A stretch of DNA of 64,000 nucleotides from RYN-133 sp036497285 (GCA_036497285.1 DASXJR010000007.1:1-64000); one strand, 5' to 3'; positions 24,675 to 32,711 are shown, counted from the first letter of the stretch. Notes: generated from the letters alone by a model not told the origin. Numbers and translations are program-made.

Positions 24675-25278
24675 GCACCCGCTCGAAGAAGGCGGCGATG
24701 TCCGCCTGCGCCTCGGGGCCACCGTCGAATCCGGTCCAGTGCAGCCGCAAGAGTCCGACGAGTTCGTAGCAAGCATCGATCGGCACGAGGTACAGCTCAT
24801 TGTCCGCCAGGTCGCGACGCACGAGCAGCGCCTCGACGTCGTCCTGCATGTCCTGTGCCAGCGGCGTGGTCTCAGCGATATCTGCCCAGGCGCTCAGCTC
24901 CAGCAGCGACTCGGTCGCGCCGGCCGGGCCCGGATACTGCGCCACGACTCGTCCGAGCATGCTGTTCCGGAAAAAGAATGCCATGCCAACGGGCACCTGC
25001 AGCGCGTCCCATTGCGCTTGCGTCAGCGGCGCCGGCGCGGCGAGGTAGCGATCTGGAACGCTGCAGTAGTTCCCCCGGCCCGCGCCGTCCCGGGTGAAAA
25101 GCAGGTAGCACGGCCGGCATGCGCACACGAGATTGCGACGCTCGAGATTGACGACGTGCTGGTGCTCGTCCGAGATGGGCGCGGCGCACATCTCGCAGGC
25201 CTCGCCGGTCGGCGCGGCGACCCGCTGTGCGAACTCGACCGGCGACCGGCCTACGAACCGACGCAGTCCTGAGGTCAT
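24655..25278 (-). CDS. DUF5947-type protein with a Cys4 zinc-like site
   Basis: A 207-residue protein resembling DUF5947. Near the N-terminus it carries CEMCAAP (about 28-34) and, after a His-rich stretch HQHVVNLERRNLVCACRPC, a second Cys group including C-x-C-x-x-C. Together these look like a zinc ribbon or HNH-like treble clef (CEMC...H...CRPCYLLF). The rest is alpha/beta with PVGMAFFFRNSMLGRVVAQYP. It may bind metal and assist hydrogenase assembly. It follows the NifU-like gene by one base and overlaps the DUF6084 gene. Confidence 0.75.
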   Translation of the reverse strand: MTSGLRRFVGRSPVEFAQRVAAPTGEACEMCAAPISDEHQHVVNLERRNLVCACRPCYLLFTRDGAGRGNYCSVPDRYLAAPAPLTQAQWDALQVPVGMAFFFRNSMLGRVVAQYPGPAGATESLLELSAWADIAETTPLAQDMQDDVEALLVRRDLADNELYLVPIDACYELVGLLRLHWTGFDGGPEAQADIAAFFERVRARAGT

Positions 25279-25279
25279 G

Positions 25280-25789
25280 TCAGGCCGTCGGGAGGCCGGG
25301 GCGCACGCCGATCTGCAACAACGGCTTGGGCGCCTTGATCTCCTCGACCTCGATGCCCTGCAGCTCCGGTGCCGCCGTCATGATCGCTTCTTCGACAGCC
25401 AGCTTCACCGTCACCGTACTGGAGGAGCAGTCGCCGGAGTTGCCGGACAGCCGAAGGTGCGCCACGTCCTCCCGGTCCACCCCGAGGTAGCTCACGCCGC
25501 CGGCGTGGGAGCCGAGGTAGGGACGCACACCGTCGAGCGCCTGCTCGATGCGGGTGTCGATGTCGACGGGGTGCAGGTCGTGCAGCACCAGCAGTGTGGC
25601 TGTCTGCGGATCGGCGGCGAGAACGCGTACCGAGTCCGGGCCGAGCAGTTCGACGATGCGTTCGAGCCCGGCGCCGTAGTACTCCACGAGGACCCGGACG
25701 AGTTCTTCCGCGCTGCCCGCCGCGGCAGGCCCGCCGACTTCCTCGATGCGGGCGAGCAGTTCCTCGACCTGTGCGCCGACGTCGGCCAC
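25280..25789 (-). CDS. NifU-like domain protein beside the hydrogenase large subunit
   Basis: A 169-residue protein with a helical N-terminal half (residues 1-60) and a NifU C-terminal-type domain (about 72-160; TRIEQALDGVRPYLGSHAGG, then SSSTVTVKLAVEEAIM). The family normally has C-x-x-C before the SST motif. Here that position reads NSGDC, with Ser118 in place of the first Cys and Cys121 kept. In mycobacterial group 1h loci a small iron-sulfur protein at this place is called HhyE and is thought to take electrons from the enzyme. Whether this one still binds a cluster is doubtful from sequence. It starts with GTG 7 bases after hhyL. Confidence 0.82.
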   Translation of the reverse strand: MADVGAQVEELLARIEEVGGPAAAGSAEELVRVLVEYYGAGLERIVELLGPDSVRVLAADPQTATLLVLHDLHPVDIDTRIEQALDGVRPYLGSHAGGVSYLGVDREDVAHLRLSGNSGDCSSSTVTVKLAVEEAIMTAAPELQGIEVEEIKAPKPLLQIGVRPGLPTA

Positions 25790-25796
25790 CGTGACC

Positions 25797-27605
25797 TCAG
25801 GTGGCCAGCGTCGTCGTCGGCAGGGTGGCGGGATTGTGGACGGTCTGCAGCGTCTTGCCCGGGCCGAGGTACATGTGCACGCCGCACGGCAGGCACGGGT
25901 CGAAGCTGCGTACCGCCCGCATCACGTCGATGCCCTTGAAGTTCTCCGGCGGGTTCTCCTCGAAGATCGGCGTGTTCTGGACCGCGTCCTCGTACGGACC
26001 GGGCGTGCCGTACACATCGCGCACGCTCGCGTTCCACGGCGTCGGTGGGTACGGGTGGTAGTTCGCGATCTTGCCGCCCTTGATCACCATGTGGTGGCTC
26101 AGCACCCCGCGCACCGCCTCGGTGAACCCGCAGCTGAACGTCTCGTCAGGCACGGTGAACGACTCCCACGTCTTGGTGTTACCGGCGCGCACCTCGGCCA
26201 GTGCCTGCTCGCAGAAGTACAGGGCGGCGGCCGCGGCATAGGCCTGGAAGTACGTCCGGGCACGGTCGCGTTCGATCGCGTTGCTCCACTGCGGCGGAGT
26301 CCACTCGAAGGTGACCTCGGGCTTGTTCATCGTCTTGGGCAGATTGATGACGACGCTGTGCCCGGTCGACTTGACGTACCCGCAGTCGACCAGCCCGCCG
26401 AGCGCAGTGGCCCACAGCCGCGCGATCGGGCCGCCGCCGGTGTCAGCGGCGAGATGGTCGACGCCGTCGAACCAGCGCGGCGACATCACCCAGCTGTATT
26501 TGTCGCTGAAATCGCGCTTCTGCGGCTGCGGGATCGTCGTCTGGTTCCACGGGTGGTTGCGATCGACCGGGTTGCCGAGCGCGTCGCGCTCGACGAACAT
26601 CGGCTCGTTCTCCCAGCCCTGGTAGTACGAACTGCCCAGCAGGATGCGGATGCCGAGGTTGATGTCGACGAGGTCGTTGGTGACCAGCCGGCCGTCGACG
26701 ACCACGCCCGGACTGACGAAGGCCTTGCGGCCCCAGTTCGTCATGTTCTCGTAGCGGAAATCGCAGTGCCGCGGGTCGTTGAGCGCACCCCAGCAGATGA
26801 GCAGGGTGCGGCGCAGGCCGACGTTCTCGTAGCCCGGGATCGCTTCGTAGAAGAAGTTGAACAGGTCGTCGTGCAGCGGCACGACGCGCTTCATGAACTC
26901 GACGTAGCGCATCAACCTCGTGAGGTAATCGGTGAACAGCTGGATCGTCGCGGTCGTCCCGACTCCACCGGGGTAGAGCGTGGACGGGTGGACGTGCCGA
27001 CCTTCCATCAGGCAGAACATCTCGCGTGTCCACCGGCTGACCTGCAACGCCTCGCGATAGAAGTCGCCCTCGAGCGGGTTGAGGGCGCGCATGATGTCGC
27101 CGATCGTGCGGTAGCCGTGGTCGCCGGCGTGCGGCGCCTCGGTGTTGTTGGCCCGCTCGAGCACGGCGGGGTTGGTCTCCTTGACCATCCGCTCGCAGAA
27201 GTCCACCCCGACCAGGTTCTCCTGGAAGATGTTGTGGTCGAACATGTACTCGGCCGCCTCGCCGAGGTTGATGATCCACTCCCCCAACGCCGGCGGGTGC
27301 ACGCCGTAGGCCATGTTCTGGTTGTAGACCGAGCAGGTGGCGTGGTTGTCACCGCAGATGCCGCAGATCCGGCTGGTGATGAAGTGCGCGTCGCGTGGAT
27401 CCTTGCCCTTCATGAAGATGCTGTAGCCACGGAAGACGGACGACGTGCTGTAGCACTCCGCGACCGTCTTCTGCTTGAAGTCGATCTTCGTGTAGATGCC
27501 GAGGCTGCCGACGATGCGGGTGATCGGATCCCACGACATCTCGGTCAGGTCGGTGTCCTTCGAGCTGCGCCCGGACGGGGTGGGACGAGCCTGCGTCGTC
27601 GTCAT
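25797..27605 (-). CDS. hhyL: [NiFe]-hydrogenase large subunit, group 1h
   Basis: This 602-residue catalytic subunit of an H2-uptake hydrogenase splits H2 at the NiFe(CN)2CO centre. The L1 motif RICGICGDNHATC gives C81, C84 and H88. The L2 motif DPCLPCGVHMYLG near the end gives C571 and C574 with H577. The L1 form ending CGDNH and L2 DPCLPCGVH fit the high-affinity actinobacterial type (group 1h). After H577 there are 25 residues that the operon's protease probably removes. It follows hhyS by 4 bases. The family scavenges H2 at atmospheric level during starvation and feeds the respiratory chain. Confidence 0.95.
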   Translation of the reverse strand: MTTTQARPTPSGRSSKDTDLTEMSWDPITRIVGSLGIYTKIDFKQKTVAECYSTSSVFRGYSIFMKGKDPRDAHFITSRICGICGDNHATCSVYNQNMAYGVHPPALGEWIINLGEAAEYMFDHNIFQENLVGVDFCERMVKETNPAVLERANNTEAPHAGDHGYRTIGDIMRALNPLEGDFYREALQVSRWTREMFCLMEGRHVHPSTLYPGGVGTTATIQLFTDYLTRLMRYVEFMKRVVPLHDDLFNFFYEAIPGYENVGLRRTLLICWGALNDPRHCDFRYENMTNWGRKAFVSPGVVVDGRLVTNDLVDINLGIRILLGSSYYQGWENEPMFVERDALGNPVDRNHPWNQTTIPQPQKRDFSDKYSWVMSPRWFDGVDHLAADTGGGPIARLWATALGGLVDCGYVKSTGHSVVINLPKTMNKPEVTFEWTPPQWSNAIERDRARTYFQAYAAAAALYFCEQALAEVRAGNTKTWESFTVPDETFSCGFTEAVRGVLSHHMVIKGGKIANYHPYPPTPWNASVRDVYGTPGPYEDAVQNTPIFEENPPENFKGIDVMRAVRSFDPCLPCGVHMYLGPGKTLQTVHNPATLPTTTLAT

Positions 27606-27609
27606 CGGT

Positions 27610-28692
27610 TCAACGTCCCTTCGGCTGATAGCCGGTCTTCAGTTCGGGGCCGCGCTGGCGCCACTTCGGTTCCTTGTTCAACGTGTTCTGGGTGAACCTG
27701 CGCAAGGTTCTGATGGTCCGTCCGTAGGCACGCGAGCCGGAGGTCGAGACCTTGCCGCCCGGCGGCTCGTCCATGAACGGCATGAACTTGTCCGGGAAAC
27801 CCGGCATGGTGCAGCCGATGCAGATCCCGCCGACGTTCGGGCAGCCGCCGATGCCGTTGATCCAGCCACGCTTGGGCACGTTGCAGTTCACGACCGGACC
27901 CCAGCAGCCGAGCTTGACGATGCACTTGGGCGAGCCGTACTCAGTGGCGAAGTCGCCCTGTTCGTAGTAGCCGGCGCGGTCGCATCCTTCGTGCACCGTC
28001 GCGCCGAACAGCCACTGCGGGCGTAACTCGGAGTCCAGCGGGATCATCGGTGCCTGACCGGCGACCTGGTAGAGCAGGTAGACGATCGTCTCGGCCAGGT
28101 TGTCCGGCTGGATGGGGCACCCGGGCACACAGACGATCGGCAGCCCGGCCTTGGACTTCCAGTCCCAGCCGAGGTAGTCGGGAACGCCCATCGCGCCGGT
28201 CGGGTTGCCCGCCATGGCGTGGATGCCGCCGTACGTGGCGCACGTCCCGACCGCGAGCACCGCGGTTGCCTTGGGGGCAAGGATGTCGAGCCACTCGTTG
28301 GTCGTGCGCACGTCGCCGGTGGTCGGGTCGTTGCCGAACCCGCAGAAGTAACCGCCGTTGACCCGGTTCAGTTCCTCGTTCGGGATCGAACCCTCGATCA
28401 CGAGGACGAACGGTTCGAGCTCGTCGCGTTCGGCCTTGTACCACCACTCGATGAAGGTGTCCGCCCCTTGTTCCGGACCACACTCGAAATCGATCAGCGG
28501 CCAGTGCACGGCGATCTTCGGCAATCCCGGTAGAGCGCCGAGCGCGATCTCCTCGATGCTGGGTTGGGTGGCCGCGGTCAGCGCGACCGAATCCCCGTCA
28601 CAAGACAGGCCGGCGTTGATCCACAGAATGTGGACCGGGCTCTCCTCCGGCTGTTCATGCCTGGCAGTTGTCTCCTCCGCCGCCGTCGTCAC
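27610..28692 (-). CDS. hhyS: [NiFe]-hydrogenase small subunit, group 1h
   Basis: A subunit of about 360 residues carrying three iron-sulfur clusters between the NiFe site and the electron acceptor. It opens ILWINAGLSCDGDSVALT: C31 followed by Asp at 34 is the Cys-x-x-Asp arrangement known for the proximal cluster of the group 1h enzyme of Ralstonia eutropha. Further ligands lie in VGTCATYGG, VPGCPIQPDN, SPKCIVKLGCWGPVVNCN and GGCPNVGGICIGC. There is no Tat signal, so the enzyme is cytosolic. I chose GTG at 28692, which follows an AGGTGG ribosome site; an extended frame to 28767 adds an Arg-rich stretch with no role. Confidence 0.94.
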   Translation of the reverse strand: MTTAAEETTARHEQPEESPVHILWINAGLSCDGDSVALTAATQPSIEEIALGALPGLPKIAVHWPLIDFECGPEQGADTFIEWWYKAERDELEPFVLVIEGSIPNEELNRVNGGYFCGFGNDPTTGDVRTTNEWLDILAPKATAVLAVGTCATYGGIHAMAGNPTGAMGVPDYLGWDWKSKAGLPIVCVPGCPIQPDNLAETIVYLLYQVAGQAPMIPLDSELRPQWLFGATVHEGCDRAGYYEQGDFATEYGSPKCIVKLGCWGPVVNCNVPKRGWINGIGGCPNVGGICIGCTMPGFPDKFMPFMDEPPGGKVSTSGSRAYGRTIRTLRRFTQNTLNKEPKWRQRGPELKTGYQPKGR

Positions 28693-28868
28693 CGAAGGCC
28701 ACCTCACTCCCCGCGTCGGACCAGCCCTGGGAATGCTGCTGTGGAAACGGACTCTACGCCGAGGCAAGATCGGCGCAAGGCGTGAAAACCCTTGTAAGAC
28801 AAGGCGATTCTTCGAATTGTAAGAATCCAGGATTCCCGGATTCAGGCAACAGGCGTACCGTCCGGATC
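28693..28868. promoter_or_regulatory. Divergent hydrogenase promoter region with two dyads
   Basis: These 176 bases lie between hhyS and the divergent set leading to hypA-hypB, and part is AT-richer than its surroundings. They hold CCTTGT-AAG-ACAAGG (28790-28804) and GATTCTT-N8-AAGAATC (28806-28827) side by side. The dyads lie 98-137 bases from the hhyS start and 42-79 from the divergent start. They could bind the XRE protein encoded nearby or another regulator of H2 uptake. Confidence 0.5.
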
Positions 28869-29132
28869 GTGAAGTACCTGGTCACTTGGCAGCTCGACCT
28901 CACCCTGCTGTCGCGCGAGATGGCAACGGCGCTCGCCAGGGTGCCGTCGTACGCGGCCGGCCTCGAGCAGGCAGGCAAGATCACCGCTCGCTACCACATC
29001 GTCGGCGCGCACGGTGGCGTGTGGATCATGGACACCGAGTCGCACGAGGAGCTCGAGCGACTGCTCGGCGGCAGCCCGTGCTACAACTTCGCGCACTTCG
29101 ATGTGAAGCCGCTCAGCACCATGTCCGAGTGA
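28869..29132 (+). CDS. Muconolactone-isomerase-like small protein
   Basis: An 87-residue protein beginning with GTG. The sequence KYLVTWQLDLTLLSREMATA, then an ITARYHIVGAHGGVWIMDTE strand pair and LERLLGGSPCYNFAHFDVKPL, matches the dimeric alpha-beta barrel fold of muconolactone isomerases and YciI-like proteins. The catalytic residues of true muconolactone isomerase cannot be confirmed. It is the first gene divergent from hhyS, which links it to H2 metabolism by position only. The longer frame from 28668 crosses the promoter and is rejected. Confidence 0.65.
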   Translation: MKYLVTWQLDLTLLSREMATALARVPSYAAGLEQAGKITARYHIVGAHGGVWIMDTESHEELERLLGGSPCYNFAHFDVKPLSTMSE

Positions 29133-29195
29133 CCGGTGTTCGATTGACGCAACCGTGCCGGCGGCGCAGAGTATCTGCCAAGCAGTGGGGGAGTC

Positions 29196-29540
29196 ATGGC
29201 ACTGGCGCAGGACCTGCACCGTGAACGGCACTGGACCTGCGCGCGCCGGATGAGCGAACGGCGCCACGACCTGGGCCTGACCCAGCACGACGTCGTGCGG
29301 CGCCTCGAGACGCTCGGCGTGTGCGCCAGCAACCGCACGCTCAGCGCGATGGAGCACGGGCAGGGCGTCGACGTCGGCAGGCTGCCTGAGCTCGCCACCG
29401 CGCTCGACTGCACGGTCACGTACCTGCTCGGCCTCACCGACAAACCGGACAGCTGGGAGCCCGACGACACCGAGGTGCCTGCGGAGCCACGCGTGGCGAC
29501 CAGCTGGATCCTGGGTCCGGATATCCCCGATCGTGCATGA
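29196..29540 (+). CDS. XRE-family transcriptional regulator
   Basis: A 114-residue protein. A Cro/C1-type helix-turn-helix occupies about residues 15-72: RMSERRHDLGLTQHDVVRRL, then CASNRTLSAMEHGQGVDVGR as recognition helix, then LPELATALDCTVTYLLGLT. The C-terminal tail (PDSWEPDDTEVPAEP) is acidic. It lies between the isomerase-like gene and hypA, and overlaps hypA by 8 bases, so it is expressed with hypAB. It is a likely local regulator of the hydrogenase genes, binding perhaps to the dyads at 28790-28827. Confidence 0.85.
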   Translation: MALAQDLHRERHWTCARRMSERRHDLGLTQHDVVRRLETLGVCASNRTLSAMEHGQGVDVGRLPELATALDCTVTYLLGLTDKPDSWEPDDTEVPAEPRVATSWILGPDIPDRA

Positions 29541-29874
29541 ACTGTCGCTCTGCGGAGCCATCGCCGACATCGTGAGCCGCCGGGCCGGCGAGCGGCAGGT
29601 CGCCTCTGTCCACCTACGGATCGGCACGTTGCGCCAGGTGGTGCCCGACACGCTCGATTTCTGCTGGGCGATGGTCACCGAAGGCACCCATCTCGACGGC
29701 GCGACACTCGACGTGGATCGGGTCGACGCCGTACTGCACTGCAACAACTGCCAGACAACACTGCCGATGGCCGATGCGATCAGCCTCGCCTGCGCCGGTT
29801 GCGGCTCGTTCGCCGTCGACGTCATCGCCGGCGACGAGTTCGAGGTCACCGCGCTCGATCTGGCGGCGGTGTGA
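29533..29874 (+). CDS. hypA: Nickel metallochaperone HypA
   Basis: A 113-residue HypA that delivers nickel to the hydrogenase large subunit with HypB. The start MHELSLC places His2 and Glu3 for nickel binding. The zinc domain carries LHCNNCQTT and LACAGCGSF, two C-x-x-C pairs about 73-92. The GTG at 29533 is used because it gives the conserved N-terminus and overlaps the XRE stop. hypB follows one base after the stop. Confidence 0.95.
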   Translation: MHELSLCGAIADIVSRRAGERQVASVHLRIGTLRQVVPDTLDFCWAMVTEGTHLDGATLDVDRVDAVLHCNNCQTTLPMADAISLACAGCGSFAVDVIAGDEFEVTALDLAAV

Positions 29875-29875
29875 G

Positions 29876-30631
29876 GTGGGACGGTTCCACCGGCACGAAG
29901 ACGGCACCGTCCACAGCCACGACCACGGCGACCACTCCGGCTATGCGACCGGCGTCGAGCGGGTCGAGGTGCTCGAGCGGATCTTCGACGAGAACGACCA
30001 CTGCGCAGCACACAACCGCGCGGACCTCGCCGCCGCGGGCGTGTGCGCCGTCAATCTGATGTCGTCACCCGGCGCGGGCAAGACCAGCTTGCTGCACGCC
30101 CTGCTGCAGGCGTTGGCACCGTCCACCCGGATCGGGGTCATCGAGGGCGACATCGAGACCAGCATCGACGCCGACCGGCTCGATGGACTCGGCGCGGTCG
30201 TCGAACTGGTCAACACCGGCAACGGGTTCGGCGGCGAGTGCCACCTCGATGCGCCGATGGTCCGCTCGGCGCTCGTGCGGCTGCCCCTGGACGAGCTGGA
30301 CCTCGTCCTCGTCGAGAACGTCGGCAACCTGGTCTGCCCGGCGGAGTTCGACGTCGGCGAGCACGCCCGGGCGATGATCTACAGCGTCACCGAGGGCGAG
30401 GACAAGCCGCTCAAGTACCCGGTCATGTTCCGCTCGTCCGATGTCGTGTTCGTGAACAAGGTGGATCTGCTGCCGCACCTCGACGTCGACCTCGATCTGT
30501 TCGTCTCGAACCTGCGCCGCGTCAATCCGAGCGCTCCGTTGATCGCGGTCAGCGCACGTACCGGGACGGGCGTCGACGCGTGCGTGGCGTGGGTGCGCGA
30601 ACTGGCTGCTTCAGTAGCCGCAGTGCGCTAG
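29876..30631 (+). CDS. hypB: Nickel-inserting GTPase HypB
   Basis: A 251-residue SIMIBI-class GTPase that powers nickel insertion. The N-terminus is His-rich (FHRHEDGTVHSHDHGDHSGY), which can store nickel. Next come P-loop SSPGAGKTSLLHALL (about 63-77), metal/switch features IEGDIETSIDADRL and VENVGNLVCPAEF, and the base-specificity motif VFVNKVDLLP. It has no N-terminal CXXCGC high-affinity nickel motif like that of E. coli HypB. The GTG at 29876 follows the hypA stop by one base. Its 3' end overlaps the convergent DUF4916 gene by 21 bases. Confidence 0.95.
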   Translation: MGRFHRHEDGTVHSHDHGDHSGYATGVERVEVLERIFDENDHCAAHNRADLAAAGVCAVNLMSSPGAGKTSLLHALLQALAPSTRIGVIEGDIETSIDADRLDGLGAVVELVNTGNGFGGECHLDAPMVRSALVRLPLDELDLVLVENVGNLVCPAEFDVGEHARAMIYSVTEGEDKPLKYPVMFRSSDVVFVNKVDLLPHLDVDLDLFVSNLRRVNPSAPLIAVSARTGTGVDACVAWVRELAASVAAVR

Positions 30632-31147
30632 CGCCTGTCGCAGCAACGTGCCCTGCCCGCCGATCATCTCGGCCTGCAGCGTGAGGTCGGCGGCGTCAGC
30701 AGGGCTGAACCATGTGAGTTCCAGGGCGTCCTGCTGCGGTTCGCAATCGCCTTCCACGGGCACGACGAACGCGAGCGAGATCGCATGCTGGCGCGGATCG
30801 TGGAACGCGGTCACGCCCGGCGTGGGAAAGTACTCGGCGATCGTGAACGGCTGCGGCGACGCCGGCACGCGCGGCAGCGCGAGCGGGCCGAGGTCCTTCT
30901 CGATGTGCCGTAGCATCGCCGAACGCACCCGCTCGAGGTAGAGCACCCGTCCCGACACCAGCGCCCGGCTGATCTGACCGTGCGCGACCCGCAGCAGCAA
31001 CCCGACCGCGGTGACCGTGCCCGCATCGTCGGCGCGCACCGGCACGATGTCGACGTAGACGATCGGCAGTCGTTCCCGGGCCGAGTCGAGCTCGTCCCCG
31101 GAGAGCCAGCTCGCACCGGACTGCGATTCGATCTGCGTCATACCCAT
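30611..31147 (-). CDS. DUF4916/NUDIX-like hydrolase
   Basis: A 178-residue protein matching the actinobacterial DUF4916 group, a NUDIX relative. It contains LPIVYVDIVPVRADDAGTVT, then VGLLLRVAHGQISRALVSGR as the substrate-binding strands. The NUDIX box (G-x5-E-x5-R-E-U-x-E-E) is degenerate, with ERVRSAMLRHIEKDLG in place of the catalytic helix, so hydrolase activity is uncertain. It converges on hypB with a 21-base overlap and probably has no role in hydrogenase maturation. Confidence 0.75.
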   Translation of the reverse strand: MGMTQIESQSGASWLSGDELDSARERLPIVYVDIVPVRADDAGTVTAVGLLLRVAHGQISRALVSGRVLYLERVRSAMLRHIEKDLGPLALPRVPASPQPFTIAEYFPTPGVTAFHDPRQHAISLAFVVPVEGDCEPQQDALELTWFSPADAADLTLQAEMIGGQGTLLRQALAHCGY

Positions 31148-31211
31148 GTTTCTAGCGGTGATCGCGCCGGTGCCTGCGCGCCACCCCGGTCCACCGCGCC
31201 CCCCTTTTGGT

Positions 31212-31285
31212 CGATGAGTGGCGCGTTACGGACGTGAGTGGCGCGATATTTCGCGCCATTCAGCCCGGAAACGCGCCACTCATCG
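31212..31285. repeat. Nested palindromic repeat element B
   Basis: CGATGAGTGGCGCGTT (31212-31227) and AACGCGCCACTCATCG (31270-31285) are exact complements. Inside them TGGCGCGA (31239-31246) pairs with TCGCGCCA (31251-31258) around TATT. The GAGTGGCGCG core thus occurs four times (one with a mismatch) in the order direct, direct, inverted, inverted, the same layout as elements A and C but with a different core. It lies in the 248-base gap between divergent genes, which holds nothing else recognised. Confidence 0.8.
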
Positions 31286-31395
31286 GAATGGGGGGCGGCG
31301 GGGCAGGCCGCGAAGGCCCCGGGGCCGTTGTGAATTTGATGTGAGGTGGATAGAGTGAGGAATCCGCGGCGGGGGTCGAGGAGGTTAACCCCGCT

Positions 31396-32073
31396 ATGGG
31401 CAACCAGCGCAACCCGAGCAGCCTGCACTCGCGACGCCGCATCGTCGGCATCGTCGGCATGGCCGCAGTCCTTATCGCTGCTGCCGCGCTGTCCCCCGTC
31501 CTGTCGTGGCACTTCGGCTACCTCGGCCTGGTTCTCGGCCTGGTCGCTGCCCTGATCGGCGTCGGCGCTGTCGGTGCTCCGACCGCCCTGCGGCCCGGAC
31601 GGGTCGACGGCAGCGTCGACGTGCTTCGTCGGCTGCGCGGCTGGCACGTGGTCGACGCGGTCGAGATCGACGGCGTACTCATCGATCACGTCGTCGTCGC
31701 CCCGGCGGCCGTCCTCGCCGTCGTGAGCGCGTCCGAACCCGATCTTGCCGCGACCGGTCTGGCGGCGCAGAAGGTGCGACGGCTGGTCCGAACCGTCGCC
31801 GCGGACGACGTGGCCGTCGTCCCGATCGCATGGGTCTCGCCGACGGACGGCACGGCCAAACTCGCTCGCGCGCACCGGGTCGTGTCGGGCGTCCATGTCG
31901 TCGACGGCACCGATCCCGTCGCATGGCTGCACGTGTTCCGCGACGTGCGTTTCGAGCCGGGGCAGCGACTCGAACTCTGCGTCGCGCTCGAAGCCCGCGC
32001 CGCCGAACACCGCACGCTCGCCGTCACCGAGCGGGTGGTACTGCTGCCGCCCCCCGAGCCCGCCGGCGCCTGA
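31396..32073 (+). CDS. Membrane protein with NERD-like domain
   Basis: A 225-residue protein. Two hydrophobic helices at about 16-35 and 40-62 form a membrane hairpin. From 70 there is a soluble domain with GWHVVDAVEIDGVLIDHVVVA, which fits the opening of a nuclease-related NERD domain (H-x-V, I-D-H-V-V-V), but the later Glu/Lys catalytic pair is not evident. A nuclease function is therefore doubtful. The gene ends exactly where the convergent kinase-like gene ends. Confidence 0.6.
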   Translation: MGNQRNPSSLHSRRRIVGIVGMAAVLIAAAALSPVLSWHFGYLGLVLGLVAALIGVGAVGAPTALRPGRVDGSVDVLRRLRGWHVVDAVEIDGVLIDHVVVAPAAVLAVVSASEPDLAATGLAAQKVRRLVRTVAADDVAVVPIAWVSPTDGTAKLARAHRVVSGVHVVDGTDPVAWLHVFRDVRFEPGQRLELCVALEARAAEHRTLAVTERVVLLPPPEPAGA

Positions 32074-32688
32074 TCAGTCGAGATCGACCACGAGGTCTGC
32101 GTCGTCGGCCGACGCCGCGACCAGCGCGGCGTTCGCCTGGTCGCTGCGCAGCACCCAGGCCCGCGCCTCGTCCGGTGTCTTGCCGAATTCGACGTGCCGG
32201 GCGATCAACTGCGCGATCCGCGCCGACTCGTCCTGCCGACAGAACCACACCTCGTCGAACAACGCGCGAACCTCGTGCCATGACGGCAGCAGCAGGTAGT
32301 TGCCCTCGGTGACCACGATCCGCGTCTGCTCGACGACCGGGATCGCTTGCGCGATCGGCTGCTCGAGCACGCGCTCGAACGACGGCGCCCACACCGTCTC
32401 CCCCGCCACGATCCGGGCGAGCAGGGCGCGGTAACCGTCGCGGTCGAAGGTGTCGGGCGCGCCCTTGCGATCACGGCGGCCGAGCCGGTCGAGTTCCACG
32501 TCGGCGAGGTGGAACCCGTCCATCGGGACGTGCGCGGCGTACGGGAATCCGCCGAGCGCCCGCGTCAGGGCCTCGGCGAGCGTGGTCTTCCCCGAGCCGG
32601 GCGCACCCGCGATCCCGATCAGCACGCGACAGCCTCTGCTCGCCGACAGCGCACGAACGCGCGCGGCGAGGTCGTCGACAGGGCGCAT
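32074..32688 (-). CDS. P-loop nucleoside/uridine-kinase-like protein
   Basis: A 204-residue kinase-like protein with Walker A IGIAGAPGSGKTTLAEALT (about 24-42), the conserved HVPMDGFHLADVELDRLG acceptor loop and DRDGYRALLARI. A late VTEGNYLLL strand resembles the fructose/uridine kinase type found in actinobacteria. It should phosphorylate a small hydroxylated substrate, but which one is unknown. I chose the ATG at 32688 over a TTG 9 bases upstream. It converges with the NERD-like gene with no spacer. Confidence 0.85.
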   Translation of the reverse strand: MRPVDDLAARVRALSASRGCRVLIGIAGAPGSGKTTLAEALTRALGGFPYAAHVPMDGFHLADVELDRLGRRDRKGAPDTFDRDGYRALLARIVAGETVWAPSFERVLEQPIAQAIPVVEQTRIVVTEGNYLLLPSWHEVRALFDEVWFCRQDESARIAQLIARHVEFGKTPDEARAWVLRSDQANAALVAASADDADLVVDLD

Positions 32689-32711
32689 GCCGATCAATTT
32701 AGGGTGAACGT

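Noticed and set aside
25746..27695. A 649-codon plus-strand frame opposite hhyL.
   Set aside because: It lacks protein character and is a GC-bias shadow of the hydrogenase large subunit.
30611..31147. A hydrogenase role for the DUF4916 protein.
   Set aside because: It is on the other strand, only overlaps the hypB end, and its family is found without hydrogenase genes.
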